A DNA stretch of 33,540 nt. It comes from an uncultured Bacteroidota bacterium. GTDB lineage: Bacteria > Bacteroidota > Bacteroidia > B-17B0 > Aurantibacillaceae. Each line of letters opens with the position of its first letter. Positions within the stretch are counted from its first letter, which is position 1. A model generated the notes under the pieces. It made no database searches. It was not told the origin of the DNA and was given only the letters and a program-made list of their open reading frames with translations. The stretch lies in the NCBI GenBank assembly GCA_903928655.1, contig CAIYSA010000272.1, positions 1 to 33,540 on the forward strand, in the 5' to 3' direction. This document shows positions 7,718 to 15,173 of this stretch, piece after piece. A program made the position numbers and the translations under genes.

Positions 7718-8587
7718 ATGATAGTTTCACGATCTGAAGAAAATAAAAACAGACTTATTTCAGGAGCTATTTCTTTGGGTGTATTTATTTTGATTTTACT
7801 TTTTTTATTTTTTTATATTATCATCACACCAAACCCTCCTTTTCCTGTTTTGGCTGGTGGCGGTGGTGGCACCGAAATTAATTTCGGAACGTACAATGAA
7901 GGTACAGGTAATATGGAAAACAATGGCATCGGAGATGCAACAAGCGTAATAGAAAATACAGAAGTTAAGCCACCTCCAGCCAATCCTGAATCTAACGAAG
8001 CTATTTTAACTAGCGTAAATGGTGAAGATGTAAATATTAGCGAAACAAAACCAAAAATAGAAAACCATACAACCGTTATTACACCAACAAAACCTAGTGA
8101 AGTTGTAAAGCCAAAAGAAAAAACAATGGCTGAAAAAATAGCAGAAAAAGCGTTAAAAAATCAAGGAAAAAATGGCGGCGGAGATGGTAATAGTGGGCAC
8201 GCAGGTAATGAAGGTAGTCCAGACGGTAAGCCAAATACGCATGGCACTGGAGGTACTGGCGGTGGTGATGGCGGCGGAAACGGACCAGGACATGGTCCAG
8301 GAACAGGTGCGGGCCCAGGAGGATATGGCATTAATTTAGTTGGAAGGACCGTCGTAAAACCACCACAATTACCTAAAGATACTAAAGAAGAAGGAACAGT
8401 AGAAGTTGAAATAACAGTTGACAAAAACGGAAATGTAATTAAAGCCGAAACTGTCGGCAGAAAAACAAATACAAATAGTTCGATGCTTAAAACATTAGCG
8501 CGCCAAGCGGCCTTTGGAACTAAATTTACAGTAAGCGGCCAAGAAGGTGAGCAAAAAGGAAGCATCACAATTGTGTTCAGTTTTTAA
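7718..8587 (+). CDS. TonB-like energy transducer with glycine-rich linker
   Basis: A 289-residue protein with a single N-terminal membrane anchor (about 15-37, ISLGVFILILLFLFFYIIIT), a long low-complexity periplasmic span, and a C-terminal TonB-like domain (about 205-289). That domain contains GTVEVEITVDKNGNVIKAE and ends GSITIVFSF. The linker is unusual for the role: besides a KPKEKTMAEKIAEKA segment it is rich in Gly/Asn/His (about 145-205, e.g. GTGGTGGGDGGGNGPGHG) rather than the Pro-Lys/Pro-Glu repeats of classical TonB. The Gly codons make 8160-8340 a local GC-rich island. By position it should receive energy from ExbB/ExbD and reach across the periplasm to outer-membrane partners; which receptors it serves cannot be told. 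Confidence 0.85.
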   Translation: MIVSRSEENKNRLISGAISLGVFILILLFLFFYIIITPNPPFPVLAGGGGGTEINFGTYNEGTGNMENNGIGDATSVIENTEVKPPPANPESNEAILTSVNGEDVNISETKPKIENHTTVITPTKPSEVVKPKEKTMAEKIAEKALKNQGKNGGGDGNSGHAGNEGSPDGKPNTHGTGGTGGGDGGGNGPGHGPGTGAGPGGYGINLVGRTVVKPPQLPKDTKEEGTVEVEITVDKNGNVIKAETVGRKTNTNSSMLKTLARQAAFGTKFTVSGQEGEQKGSITIVFSF

Positions 8588-8639
8588 TTTTTTTAGTACC
8601 TACGATTGTATTAAAAATATCATTATTTAAAAAATTAAA

Positions 8640-9929
8640 ATGACTTATCCGCAAACGCTTGATTACTTATTTTCAAGATTACCAATGTTTCAGCGTATTG
8701 GTGCCGCTGCTTATAAGGCTAATTTAGACAATACTTTTGCCATTTGTAAAGCATTAGGACATCCAGAGAAGAAAATAAAATGTGTTCATGTAGCTGGCAC
8801 AAACGGCAAAGGCTCTTCATCTCATATGCTTGCAGCCGTGCTACAACAAGCTGGATATAAAACAGGTTTATATACATCACCCCATTTAATAGACTTTAGA
8901 GAACGTATTAAAATAAACGGCAAACAAATTCCAAAAACAGACGTAGTAAAATTTGTTGAAGATTATAAAAACACATTTTATAGTATTGAGCCCTCATTTT
9001 TTGAATGGACTGTTGGTTTAGCATTTCATTATTTTGCCGCACAAGAAGTTGATATTGCTATTATAGAAGTTGGTTTAGGAGGACGATTAGATTCAACTAA
9101 CGTTATTAAACCCGAATGTTGCCTCATTACAAACATCGGCTTTGATCATATAAACTTATTAGGGAACACTTTACAATTAATTGCGGCAGAAAAAGCAGGA
9201 ATTATAAAAGAAAAAATACCGGTTATTATTAGCCAAACTCAAATTGAAGTTTTATCAGTTTTTAATACAAAAGCCCAATCATTAAAAGCTCCAATTAGCT
9301 TTGCTGATAAGCAATACAAAGTTATTTCCAACTCGATTCAGGATAATTTATTATGCATTGAATTACACGAAAAGGTTAAAAATAAAACACAGCTTTACAA
9401 ACTTGACATATCAGGTTTATATCAAATAAAAAATCTGCAAGGTGTTTTATCGTGCTTAGAAATTCTAAAAAAGAAAGGATTTATTATAGAAGACGACGCT
9501 ATTTTAAAGGCATTACAAAATGTGAAAAAACTTACAGGATTAATGGGTAGATGGCAAACTTTAAGCGAAAACCCTTTAATAATAGCAGACACAGGCCATA
9601 ATGAAGATGGCATTAAAGAAGTATTAAAAAACTTAGAACGCTATACATACAAAAAACTACATATTGTATTTGGTGTTGTAAATGATAAGGATGTTACAAG
9701 TATTTTAAACCTATTACCAAAAACGGCTACTTATTATTTCTGTAAAGCAAATATTCCAAGAGCGCTTCCCGAAAAAGAACTATTCGATTTAGCAAAACAA
9801 CATGATTTGAAAGGTAAAAAATTTCCAACAGTTTCAGAAGCTTTAACTGAAGCGAAAAAACAAGCTAAACCAACTGATTTAATTTTTGTTGGAGGAAGTA
9901 CCTTTACAGTTGCAGATGCTTTAATCTAA
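8640..9929 (+). CDS. folC: Bifunctional folylpolyglutamate synthase / dihydrofolate synthase
   Basis: Adds glutamate to dihydropteroate (making dihydrofolate) and extends the polyglutamate tail of folates, with ATP hydrolysis, in the cytosol. The 429 residues match the usual length of about 420-430. The Mur-ligase-type P-loop is VAGTNGKGSSSHML (51-64). It is followed by GLYTSPHLIDFRERI, the catalytic-centre segment IIEVGLGGRLDSTNVI, ITNIGFDHINLLG, and in the C-terminal domain LMGRWQTL and ADTGHNEDGIKEVL. It sits 52 bp after the TonB-like gene on the same strand, with no terminator between, so transcription is probably shared although the functions are unrelated. Confidence 0.95.
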   Translation: MTYPQTLDYLFSRLPMFQRIGAAAYKANLDNTFAICKALGHPEKKIKCVHVAGTNGKGSSSHMLAAVLQQAGYKTGLYTSPHLIDFRERIKINGKQIPKTDVVKFVEDYKNTFYSIEPSFFEWTVGLAFHYFAAQEVDIAIIEVGLGGRLDSTNVIKPECCLITNIGFDHINLLGNTLQLIAAEKAGIIKEKIPVIISQTQIEVLSVFNTKAQSLKAPISFADKQYKVISNSIQDNLLCIELHEKVKNKTQLYKLDISGLYQIKNLQGVLSCLEILKKKGFIIEDDAILKALQNVKKLTGLMGRWQTLSENPLIIADTGHNEDGIKEVLKNLERYTYKKLHIVFGVVNDKDVTSILNLLPKTATYYFCKANIPRALPEKELFDLAKQHDLKGKKFPTVSEALTEAKKQAKPTDLIFVGGSTFTVADALI

Positions 9930-9987
9930 ACATCTATTCAGTAGTTAAAAAAAGTTAATCCTCTAAAGAATCTAATTTATAGTTTAG

Positions 9988-9995
9988 TACATTTA
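9988..9995 (+). promoter_or_regulatory. Putative rprX-like kinase -7 box (TACATTTA)
   Basis: TACATTTA has one mismatch to TAnnTTTG and ends 6 bp before the kinase ATG, so a transcript from it would have almost no leader. Confidence 0.4.
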
Positions 9996-10001
9996 CTGTA
10001 G

Positions 10002-11588
10002 ATGAGCAAGTATAATTTAGGTATTATTTCAGTATTAGTGGGCGTAGCATTAGCTGCACTAATTGCTGTTCAAATATATTGGATACAAAGTTCAGTTAAG
10101 CTTAAAGAGGAGGAATTTGAAAGATCAGTTAATGAAGCTTTAAAATCAACGGCTAACAAACTTGAAAAAATTGCCTATTCAAATAAAATTTCTAAAAAAA
10201 TAAAATTACGTAAACAAGGCGTAAAAATCACAAAACCTGCATTAAAAACAGTTGCTAATCCAAGTGGTAAGGATGTGCAAGTTCGTATTTTTGAGGAGTT
10301 AAGTACTGATTCGTGCGGAGTTGTAACGAGTAAAATGTCGCAAAAAGAATTTGCAGGAGATTCTATAAATTCACAAAATCATTTTTCGCCGTACCAATCA
10401 TTAGCTAATGTTGAAGACAAAGAAAGCCAAGCAAAAACCTTTGAAAACCTTAGGAATGAATTGATGCAGAACAAAAATGAAACCGTAAATGATTTGTATG
10501 ATGAATTAATTAGCATAAATGTATATAAAGATTACAAGCCAAAAGTTGATTCAATAATGCTTGACACTATATTAAAACAAGAATTAATTGATGGCGGAAT
10601 CACAACAAATTTTAAATATTCCATTTCTAATAAGTTAGGAGATTCCAAAACAAATAGTAATTATAAAGAGCCGCAAATGGATTGCGATTCCGTTAGTTGT
10701 TTTTTCGCAATAAACCTTTCGCCTAATAATGTATATGTAACTCCTCAATTTTTGAGTGTACATTTCCCAAACCAAAAAAATTATTTATTAAAAAAAATGT
10801 GGTTAATGCTTTGCGTTTCCGGATTGGTAATTCTGATTTTAATCCTCGCATTTTATTATACTATTTCAACTATTTCTAAACAAAAGAAACTATCTCTGAT
10901 AAAAAACGACTTTATAAGCAATATGACTCATGAATTTAAAACGCCTATTAGTACAATTTCTTTAGCTTGCGAAATGCTTCATGACGAAACGGTAGCCAAA
11001 ACACCCGAAAAGCAATACCGTTTTGTGAAAATGATACGGGATGAAAATAAACGTTTAAGTATATTAGTAGAAAGCATCCTACAAACATCAATACTAGACA
11101 AAGGAGAATTTAAACTCAAACGTACCGAAAATGATGTGCATGAAATTATTGAACAAGCCATACAAAATACCCAACTCTTAATAGATGCTCGACAAGGTTC
11201 AATCAGTAAACAATTAAATGCAAAAAAACACGTTATTAACGCTGACAAACTACATTTAACGAATATAATTTTTAATTTGATAGATAATGCTATTAAATAC
11301 ACTAAAGATAATCCTGAGATAATTATTAGCACAAATGATACTGAAAAAGGTATTGAAATAACTATACAAGACAATGGAATTGGAATAAGCAAAGATAATC
11401 AACGTAAAATATTTGATAAATTTTACAGAGTACCAACCGGCAATGTGCACAATGTAAAAGGCTTTGGTTTAGGTTTAAGTTACGTTCAGGCTGTTATTTT
11501 TAAACATAATGGCACAATTAATGTTAATAGTGAATTAGGAAAAGGCAGTACTTTTATAATAATAATGCCCTATAAAGAAGAAGAATAA
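10002..11588 (+). CDS. rprX: Membrane sensor histidine kinase, RprX-like
   Basis: A 528-residue inner-membrane sensor of a two-component system. TM1 is about residues 7-27. A periplasmic sensor region of about 235 residues without a recognisable named fold follows, and TM2 is about 268-292. The phosphorylated histidine is H310 in the H-box SNMTHEFKTPISTISL. The ATPase domain has the N box (NIIFNLIDNAIKYT), G1 (IQDNGIGIS), F box (IFDKFYRVPTG) and G2 (KGFGLGLSYVQAV). The domain order, the H-box sequence and the cognate regulator 22 bp downstream resemble Bacteroides RprX-RprY; the symbol rests on that resemblance. The stimulus is unknown. In the periplasmic region two cysteines (DCDSVSC) lie close together and could form a disulfide. 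Confidence 0.88.
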   Translation: MSKYNLGIISVLVGVALAALIAVQIYWIQSSVKLKEEEFERSVNEALKSTANKLEKIAYSNKISKKIKLRKQGVKITKPALKTVANPSGKDVQVRIFEELSTDSCGVVTSKMSQKEFAGDSINSQNHFSPYQSLANVEDKESQAKTFENLRNELMQNKNETVNDLYDELISINVYKDYKPKVDSIMLDTILKQELIDGGITTNFKYSISNKLGDSKTNSNYKEPQMDCDSVSCFFAINLSPNNVYVTPQFLSVHFPNQKNYLLKKMWLMLCVSGLVILILILAFYYTISTISKQKKLSLIKNDFISNMTHEFKTPISTISLACEMLHDETVAKTPEKQYRFVKMIRDENKRLSILVESILQTSILDKGEFKLKRTENDVHEIIEQAIQNTQLLIDARQGSISKQLNAKKHVINADKLHLTNIIFNLIDNAIKYTKDNPEIIISTNDTEKGIEITIQDNGIGISKDNQRKIFDKFYRVPTGNVHNVKGFGLGLSYVQAVIFKHNGTINVNSELGKGSTFIIIMPYKEEE

Positions 11589-11610
11589 ATAAACCTAAGA
11601 AAAAAAGATT

Positions 11611-12312
11611 ATGGATAATGTAAAAACACAAATTTTATTAGTAGAAGATGATGCAAATCTAGGTATTTTATTACAAGAATATTTGGAAGCTAAAGGCTTT
11701 GAAACAAAATTGGCTACTGATGGAAAAAAAGGATTTGACGCTTTTTGCAAGCAAGAATTTGATCTTTTATTACTTGATGTAATGATGCCTTTAAAAGATG
11801 GAATTACATTAGCAAAAGAAATTAGAGTTACAGATAAAAATGTACCAATTATTTTCTTAACTGCTAAAAGCATGAAAGAAGATACAATGGAAGGCTTTAA
11901 TGCTGGTGCAGATGATTACATTACAAAGCCATTTCAAATGGATGAATTATTAGCACGTGTAAATGCGGTTTTACGAAGAAGTAGCAAACAACGTGTTCAC
12001 AATGCAGAAGACGTAAATTTCTCTATAGGAACTTATACATTTAATTCAGAAACTCAGATTTTATTAAATGGAACTAATGAACAAAAATTGACAACAAAAG
12101 AAAGTCAATTAATGCGTTTATTAAGCCTACATAAAAATGATGTATTAGATAGAAATTTTGCCCTAAAAACCATATGGCATGATGACAATTATTTTAACGG
12201 ACGAAGCATGGACGTTTATATCGCTAAACTTCGTAAATATTTAAAGGACGATTCAAAGGTAGAAATCGTAAATGTACATGGCAAAGGGTTTAAACTTTTG
12301 GTTAATTCATAA
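11611..12312 (+). CDS. rprY: OmpR-family response regulator, RprY-like
   Basis: A 233-residue DNA-binding response regulator paired with the kinase just upstream. The receiver domain has the acidic pair at D13/D14, the phospho-acceptor D56 (FDLLLLDVMMPLKDG), the Thr of IIFLTAKSMKED and the lysine K106 (DDYITKPFQMDELLARV). The C-terminal winged helix (about 140-233) shows the OmpR/PhoB pattern: LTTKESQLMRLLSLHKNDVL, then DDNYFNGRSMDVYIAKLR and the closing wing IVNVHGKGFKLLV. Overall the receiver reads very like Bacteroides RprY. Target promoters are not evident. A strong hairpin terminator begins 20 bp after the stop. Confidence 0.92.
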   Translation: MDNVKTQILLVEDDANLGILLQEYLEAKGFETKLATDGKKGFDAFCKQEFDLLLLDVMMPLKDGITLAKEIRVTDKNVPIIFLTAKSMKEDTMEGFNAGADDYITKPFQMDELLARVNAVLRRSSKQRVHNAEDVNFSIGTYTFNSETQILLNGTNEQKLTTKESQLMRLLSLHKNDVLDRNFALKTIWHDDNYFNGRSMDVYIAKLRKYLKDDSKVEIVNVHGKGFKLLVNS

Positions 12313-12314
12313 CT

Positions 12315-12644
12315 ATGTATTTAAAGAAATTACCACTTTCATTTATAATAATATTTACTATAATTGAAAGTGGTTTTTTTTATGCGCAAGAAATTCCATC
12401 CCAATACATTTGCCCTCGTGGCAATTCGGGTCATCACGGTTTTATTTGTCAGTGTTCGAATCCCAATATACATTTTGATTCAATTTCATTAAAACAATTA
12501 CGAATTCAGGCATACTGCCCAAGAAGCCTTCATAATTTTATTTGTCAATGCAGTGTTCCCAGAAATTTTGAAGACAAAAAAATCATGGTTGTTAAAAAAC
12601 AAAAGAAGTTTAAAAGAAAGTGTAAATCACGCAGATTACAATAA
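12315..12644 (+). CDS. Small secreted protein with duplicated CPR...FICQCS motif
   Basis: A 109-residue protein that I do not recognise. Residues 1-25 form a signal peptide ending FYAQ, the usual style in this phylum. The mature part contains two copies of one motif: CPRGNSGHHGFICQCSNP and CPRSLHNFICQCSVP, each with three cysteines and a histidine. A very basic tail (KKQKKFKRKCKSRR) follows. The two copies use different synonymous codons (Pro CCT/CCA, Arg CGT/AGA, Gln CAG/CAA, Cys TGT/TGC, Ser TCG/AGT), which argues that the protein sequence is what is being kept and that the ORF is real. The spacing suggests disulfides or metal binding; this is inference. Its first 25 codons run through the terminator hairpin of the upstream regulator, so expression may depend on read-through. 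Confidence 0.6.
   Translation: MYLKKLPLSFIIIFTIIESGFFYAQEIPSQYICPRGNSGHHGFICQCSNPNIHFDSISLKQLRIQAYCPRSLHNFICQCSVPRNFEDKKIMVVKKQKKFKRKCKSRRLQ
12332..12381 (+). terminator. Rho-independent terminator/attenuator after the response regulator
   Basis: ACCACTTTCA (12332-12341) pairs perfectly with TGAAAGTGGT (12365-12374). After one T-T mismatch an inner TTATA/TATAA stem extends it, leaving an 11-nt loop. Eight Ts (12374-12381) follow. This is a textbook intrinsic terminator for the kinase-regulator operon, but it lies inside the signal-peptide codons of the next ORF (start 12315). Confidence 0.85.
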
Positions 12645-12673
12645 TAAAATTGGGAAATCTCCTAAAAGTGACT

Positions 12674-12680
12674 TATTTTG
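12674..12680 (+). promoter_or_regulatory. Possible murF-alr -7 box (TATTTTG)
   Basis: TATTTTG is one base shorter than TAnnTTTG. The nonamer TATTTTGTA occurs twice, at 12674-12682 and 12701-12709; the second overlaps the TTG start codon itself. The first copy would give a leader of about 20 nt. Weak support. Confidence 0.3.
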
Positions 12681-12704
12681 TAAAAGAAATAATCCATTTT
12701 TATT

Positions 12705-15173
12705 TTGTACAAAACAACACATATTTCAGAAATTTTAAACGCTAATTGTATTGGTAATTCAAACTATGAAATAAAACATTTACTTATTGATAGTAGACAA
12801 TTAACTGAACCTAGTTATACATTATTTATTGCTCTTATTTCTAAAAGAAACGATGCTCATCAATATATATTTAATTTATATCAAAATGGCGTTAGAACAT
12901 TTTTAGTCAATCACATTCCTGAAAATTGCATTCAATTAACTGAAGCTAATTTTATTATTGTTGAGGATACTCTCATTGCATTACAAAAATTAGCAACGTA
13001 TCATCGCAATAAATTCAAGATTCCAACAATTGGTATTACTGGTAGCAATGGCAAAACCATTGTAAAAGAATGGTTGTATCAATTACTTAAAAATGATTAT
13101 TCTATTTGTAGAAGTCCGAAAAGTTATAATTCACAAATAGGAGTTCCAATATCAGTTTGGCAATTAAATAACCAGCACACTTTAGCCATTTTTGAAGCTG
13201 GCATTTCCGAAGTTGGAGAAATGAAAATTCTGGAAGAAATTATAAAACCAACCATTGGAATTTTAACATCATTAGGAACAGCCCACGACGAAGGATTTGC
13301 AAGTATTGATTTAAAGCTTAAAGAAAAAATAAATTTATTTAAGCATTGCGATATTACTATAATTAATGCTTTATCTATCAATGTTAATTCGAGTGAAATT
13401 GAAACCATTTTAAAAAACTCATTCATTGTTTCGGTAGAAATAAATGCAAATTTGCAGATTTTAGAAATAAATTCTAACTTACATTCAACACAAATTAATG
13501 CCTTTTATAAAGAAAAAAACTGTTCAATAACAATTCCGTTTACTGATAAAGCAAGTATTCATAATGCTATTACGTGTTGGGCAACTTTATTACATTTAAA
13601 TGTTTCGAATGAAATTATTGAAAGTAGAATGCAAGGTTTACAATCTGTTGAAATGCGTTTAGAATTAAAACTTGCCAATAATAATTGCATTTTAATAAAT
13701 GACTTTTATAATTCAGATATCAATTCATTAGAAATAGCACTTCACTATCAAAAGCAACAACACCGTGGAGGAAAAAAGATTATTGTTTTATCAGATATTG
13801 AACAAAGTGGTAAACCAGCCAAGCAATTATATGAGGAGGTTTCTGCCTTACTAAATTTTTTTAAAATAGATATCCTAATTGGAATTGGGAAGGGTATTTC
13901 TCATCAAAAAAATAGTTTTAATGGTGAAAGTTACTTTTTCAACAATACAACTGATTTTTTAAATAACATAAAAACAGAATCAAAATTACAATTTCATAAC
14001 TCTATCATCCTATTAAAAGGAGCCCGCAGCTTTGGTTTCGAAAACATCAGTAAACAGTTTCAACAAAAAAGCCATGATACAATTTTAGAAATAAATTTAA
14101 ATAGTTTAATTCAGAATTTGAATTTTTACCGTTCACAAATAAGTAATGATACATTTATTATGTGCATGGTTAAAGCAACCGGTTATGGTGCAGGGAGTTC
14201 GGAAATTGCATTTACACTTCAGCATCACAATGTAAATTATTTGGCAGTTGCTTATACGGATGAAGGTGTAGATTTAAGAAAAGCAGGCATACATTTACCA
14301 ATTATGGTAATGAGCCCTGAAGAATCTTCTTATGATGATTTAATTGATTACAAATTAGAACCAGAGATATATTCGTTTAAAGTAGCGTATGAATTTATTA
14401 ATGCACTTCAAAACAAAGCTATTGCAGAGCCCTATCCAATTCATATAAAACTAGATACCGGAATGCATCGTTTGGGTTTTGAAGAAAAAGAAATTCCTAA
14501 ATTAATTGAACTTTTAAAAAGTGAAAAATCATTACATGTAAAAAGTATTTTTTCACATTTAGTTGGAAGCGATAATGCAGCGTTTGATGACTTTTCAAAT
14601 AAACAAATTTCACTATTCGATAAAACAGCAAGTCAAATAGAAAGTGCAGTAGGATATAAAACATTAAAACACATTTGTAATTCTGGAGCTATTCCTCGTT
14701 TTAAAAATGCACATTATAATATGGTGCGCTTAGGCATTGGCATGTATGGAGTTGGATTTAATACGATTGAAAAACAAAATCTTAAAAATATAAGCACTTT
14801 AAAAACACGTATTTCACAAATTAAACAGTTGCATGCTGAAGATTCGGTTGGATATAGCAGAAATGCTATTTTGACAAAAGAAACAACGATAGCAACTATT
14901 CCAATAGGTTATGCTGACGGCTTTAGCAGAAAATTAGGAAACGGTAATTTTAGTGTTTCGATAAATAATCAAACAGCTGTAACCGTAGGAAATATCTGTA
15001 TGGATATGTCTATGGTTGATGTAACAACTCTAAATTGCAAAGAAGGAGATGAAGTTATTATTTTTGAAACAAATGAACAGCTCAATCAATTATCAGTAGC
15101 AATGGAAACGATTCCCTACGAAGTACTTACTGGAATTTCTTCACGTGTAAAAAGAGTGTATGTGCAAGAATAA
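12705..15173 (+). CDS. murF-alr: Bifunctional UDP-MurNAc-tripeptide:D-Ala-D-Ala ligase / alanine racemase
   Basis: An 822-residue fusion typical of Bacteroidota. The N-terminal half is MurF, which adds D-Ala-D-Ala to the peptidoglycan precursor: P-loop GITGSNGKTIVKEW (GSNGKT at 113-118), then IFEAGISEVGEM and LTSLGTAHDEGF. The C-terminal half (from about residue 455) is a PLP-dependent alanine racemase, which supplies D-Ala: PLP lysine K490 in MVKATGYGAGSSEIA, HIKLDTGMHRLGF, and catalytic tyrosine Y717 in DSVGYSRNAI. One polypeptide therefore makes the D-Ala and, after Ddl, uses the dipeptide. There is no usable ATG: an in-frame stop at 12690 and no later Met before residue 173 leave TTG at 12705 as the likely start, giving the normal MYxxxHIS-type N-terminus. 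It overlaps the next gene by 14 bp. Confidence 0.95.
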   Translation: MYKTTHISEILNANCIGNSNYEIKHLLIDSRQLTEPSYTLFIALISKRNDAHQYIFNLYQNGVRTFLVNHIPENCIQLTEANFIIVEDTLIALQKLATYHRNKFKIPTIGITGSNGKTIVKEWLYQLLKNDYSICRSPKSYNSQIGVPISVWQLNNQHTLAIFEAGISEVGEMKILEEIIKPTIGILTSLGTAHDEGFASIDLKLKEKINLFKHCDITIINALSINVNSSEIETILKNSFIVSVEINANLQILEINSNLHSTQINAFYKEKNCSITIPFTDKASIHNAITCWATLLHLNVSNEIIESRMQGLQSVEMRLELKLANNNCILINDFYNSDINSLEIALHYQKQQHRGGKKIIVLSDIEQSGKPAKQLYEEVSALLNFFKIDILIGIGKGISHQKNSFNGESYFFNNTTDFLNNIKTESKLQFHNSIILLKGARSFGFENISKQFQQKSHDTILEINLNSLIQNLNFYRSQISNDTFIMCMVKATGYGAGSSEIAFTLQHHNVNYLAVAYTDEGVDLRKAGIHLPIMVMSPEESSYDDLIDYKLEPEIYSFKVAYEFINALQNKAIAEPYPIHIKLDTGMHRLGFEEKEIPKLIELLKSEKSLHVKSIFSHLVGSDNAAFDDFSNKQISLFDKTASQIESAVGYKTLKHICNSGAIPRFKNAHYNMVRLGIGMYGVGFNTIEKQNLKNISTLKTRISQIKQLHAEDSVGYSRNAILTKETTIATIPIGYADGFSRKLGNGNFSVSINNQTAVTVGNICMDMSMVDVTTLNCKEGDEVIIFETNEQLNQLSVAMETIPYEVLTGISSRVKRVYVQE

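Noticed and set aside
8161-8568. Minus-strand proline-rich ORF of 135 codons
   Set aside because: It is the complement of the glycine-rich linker of the TonB-like gene; Gly codons read backwards give Pro. No start context or domain.
10979-11450. Two minus-strand ORFs opposite the histidine kinase gene
   Set aside because: They lie wholly within conserved kinase motifs on the other strand and show no recognisable domain.
12553-12738. Plus-strand 61-codon ORF between the Cys-repeat gene and murF-alr
   Set aside because: It overlaps both neighbours in another frame, has no signal or motif, and looks like a chance ORF.
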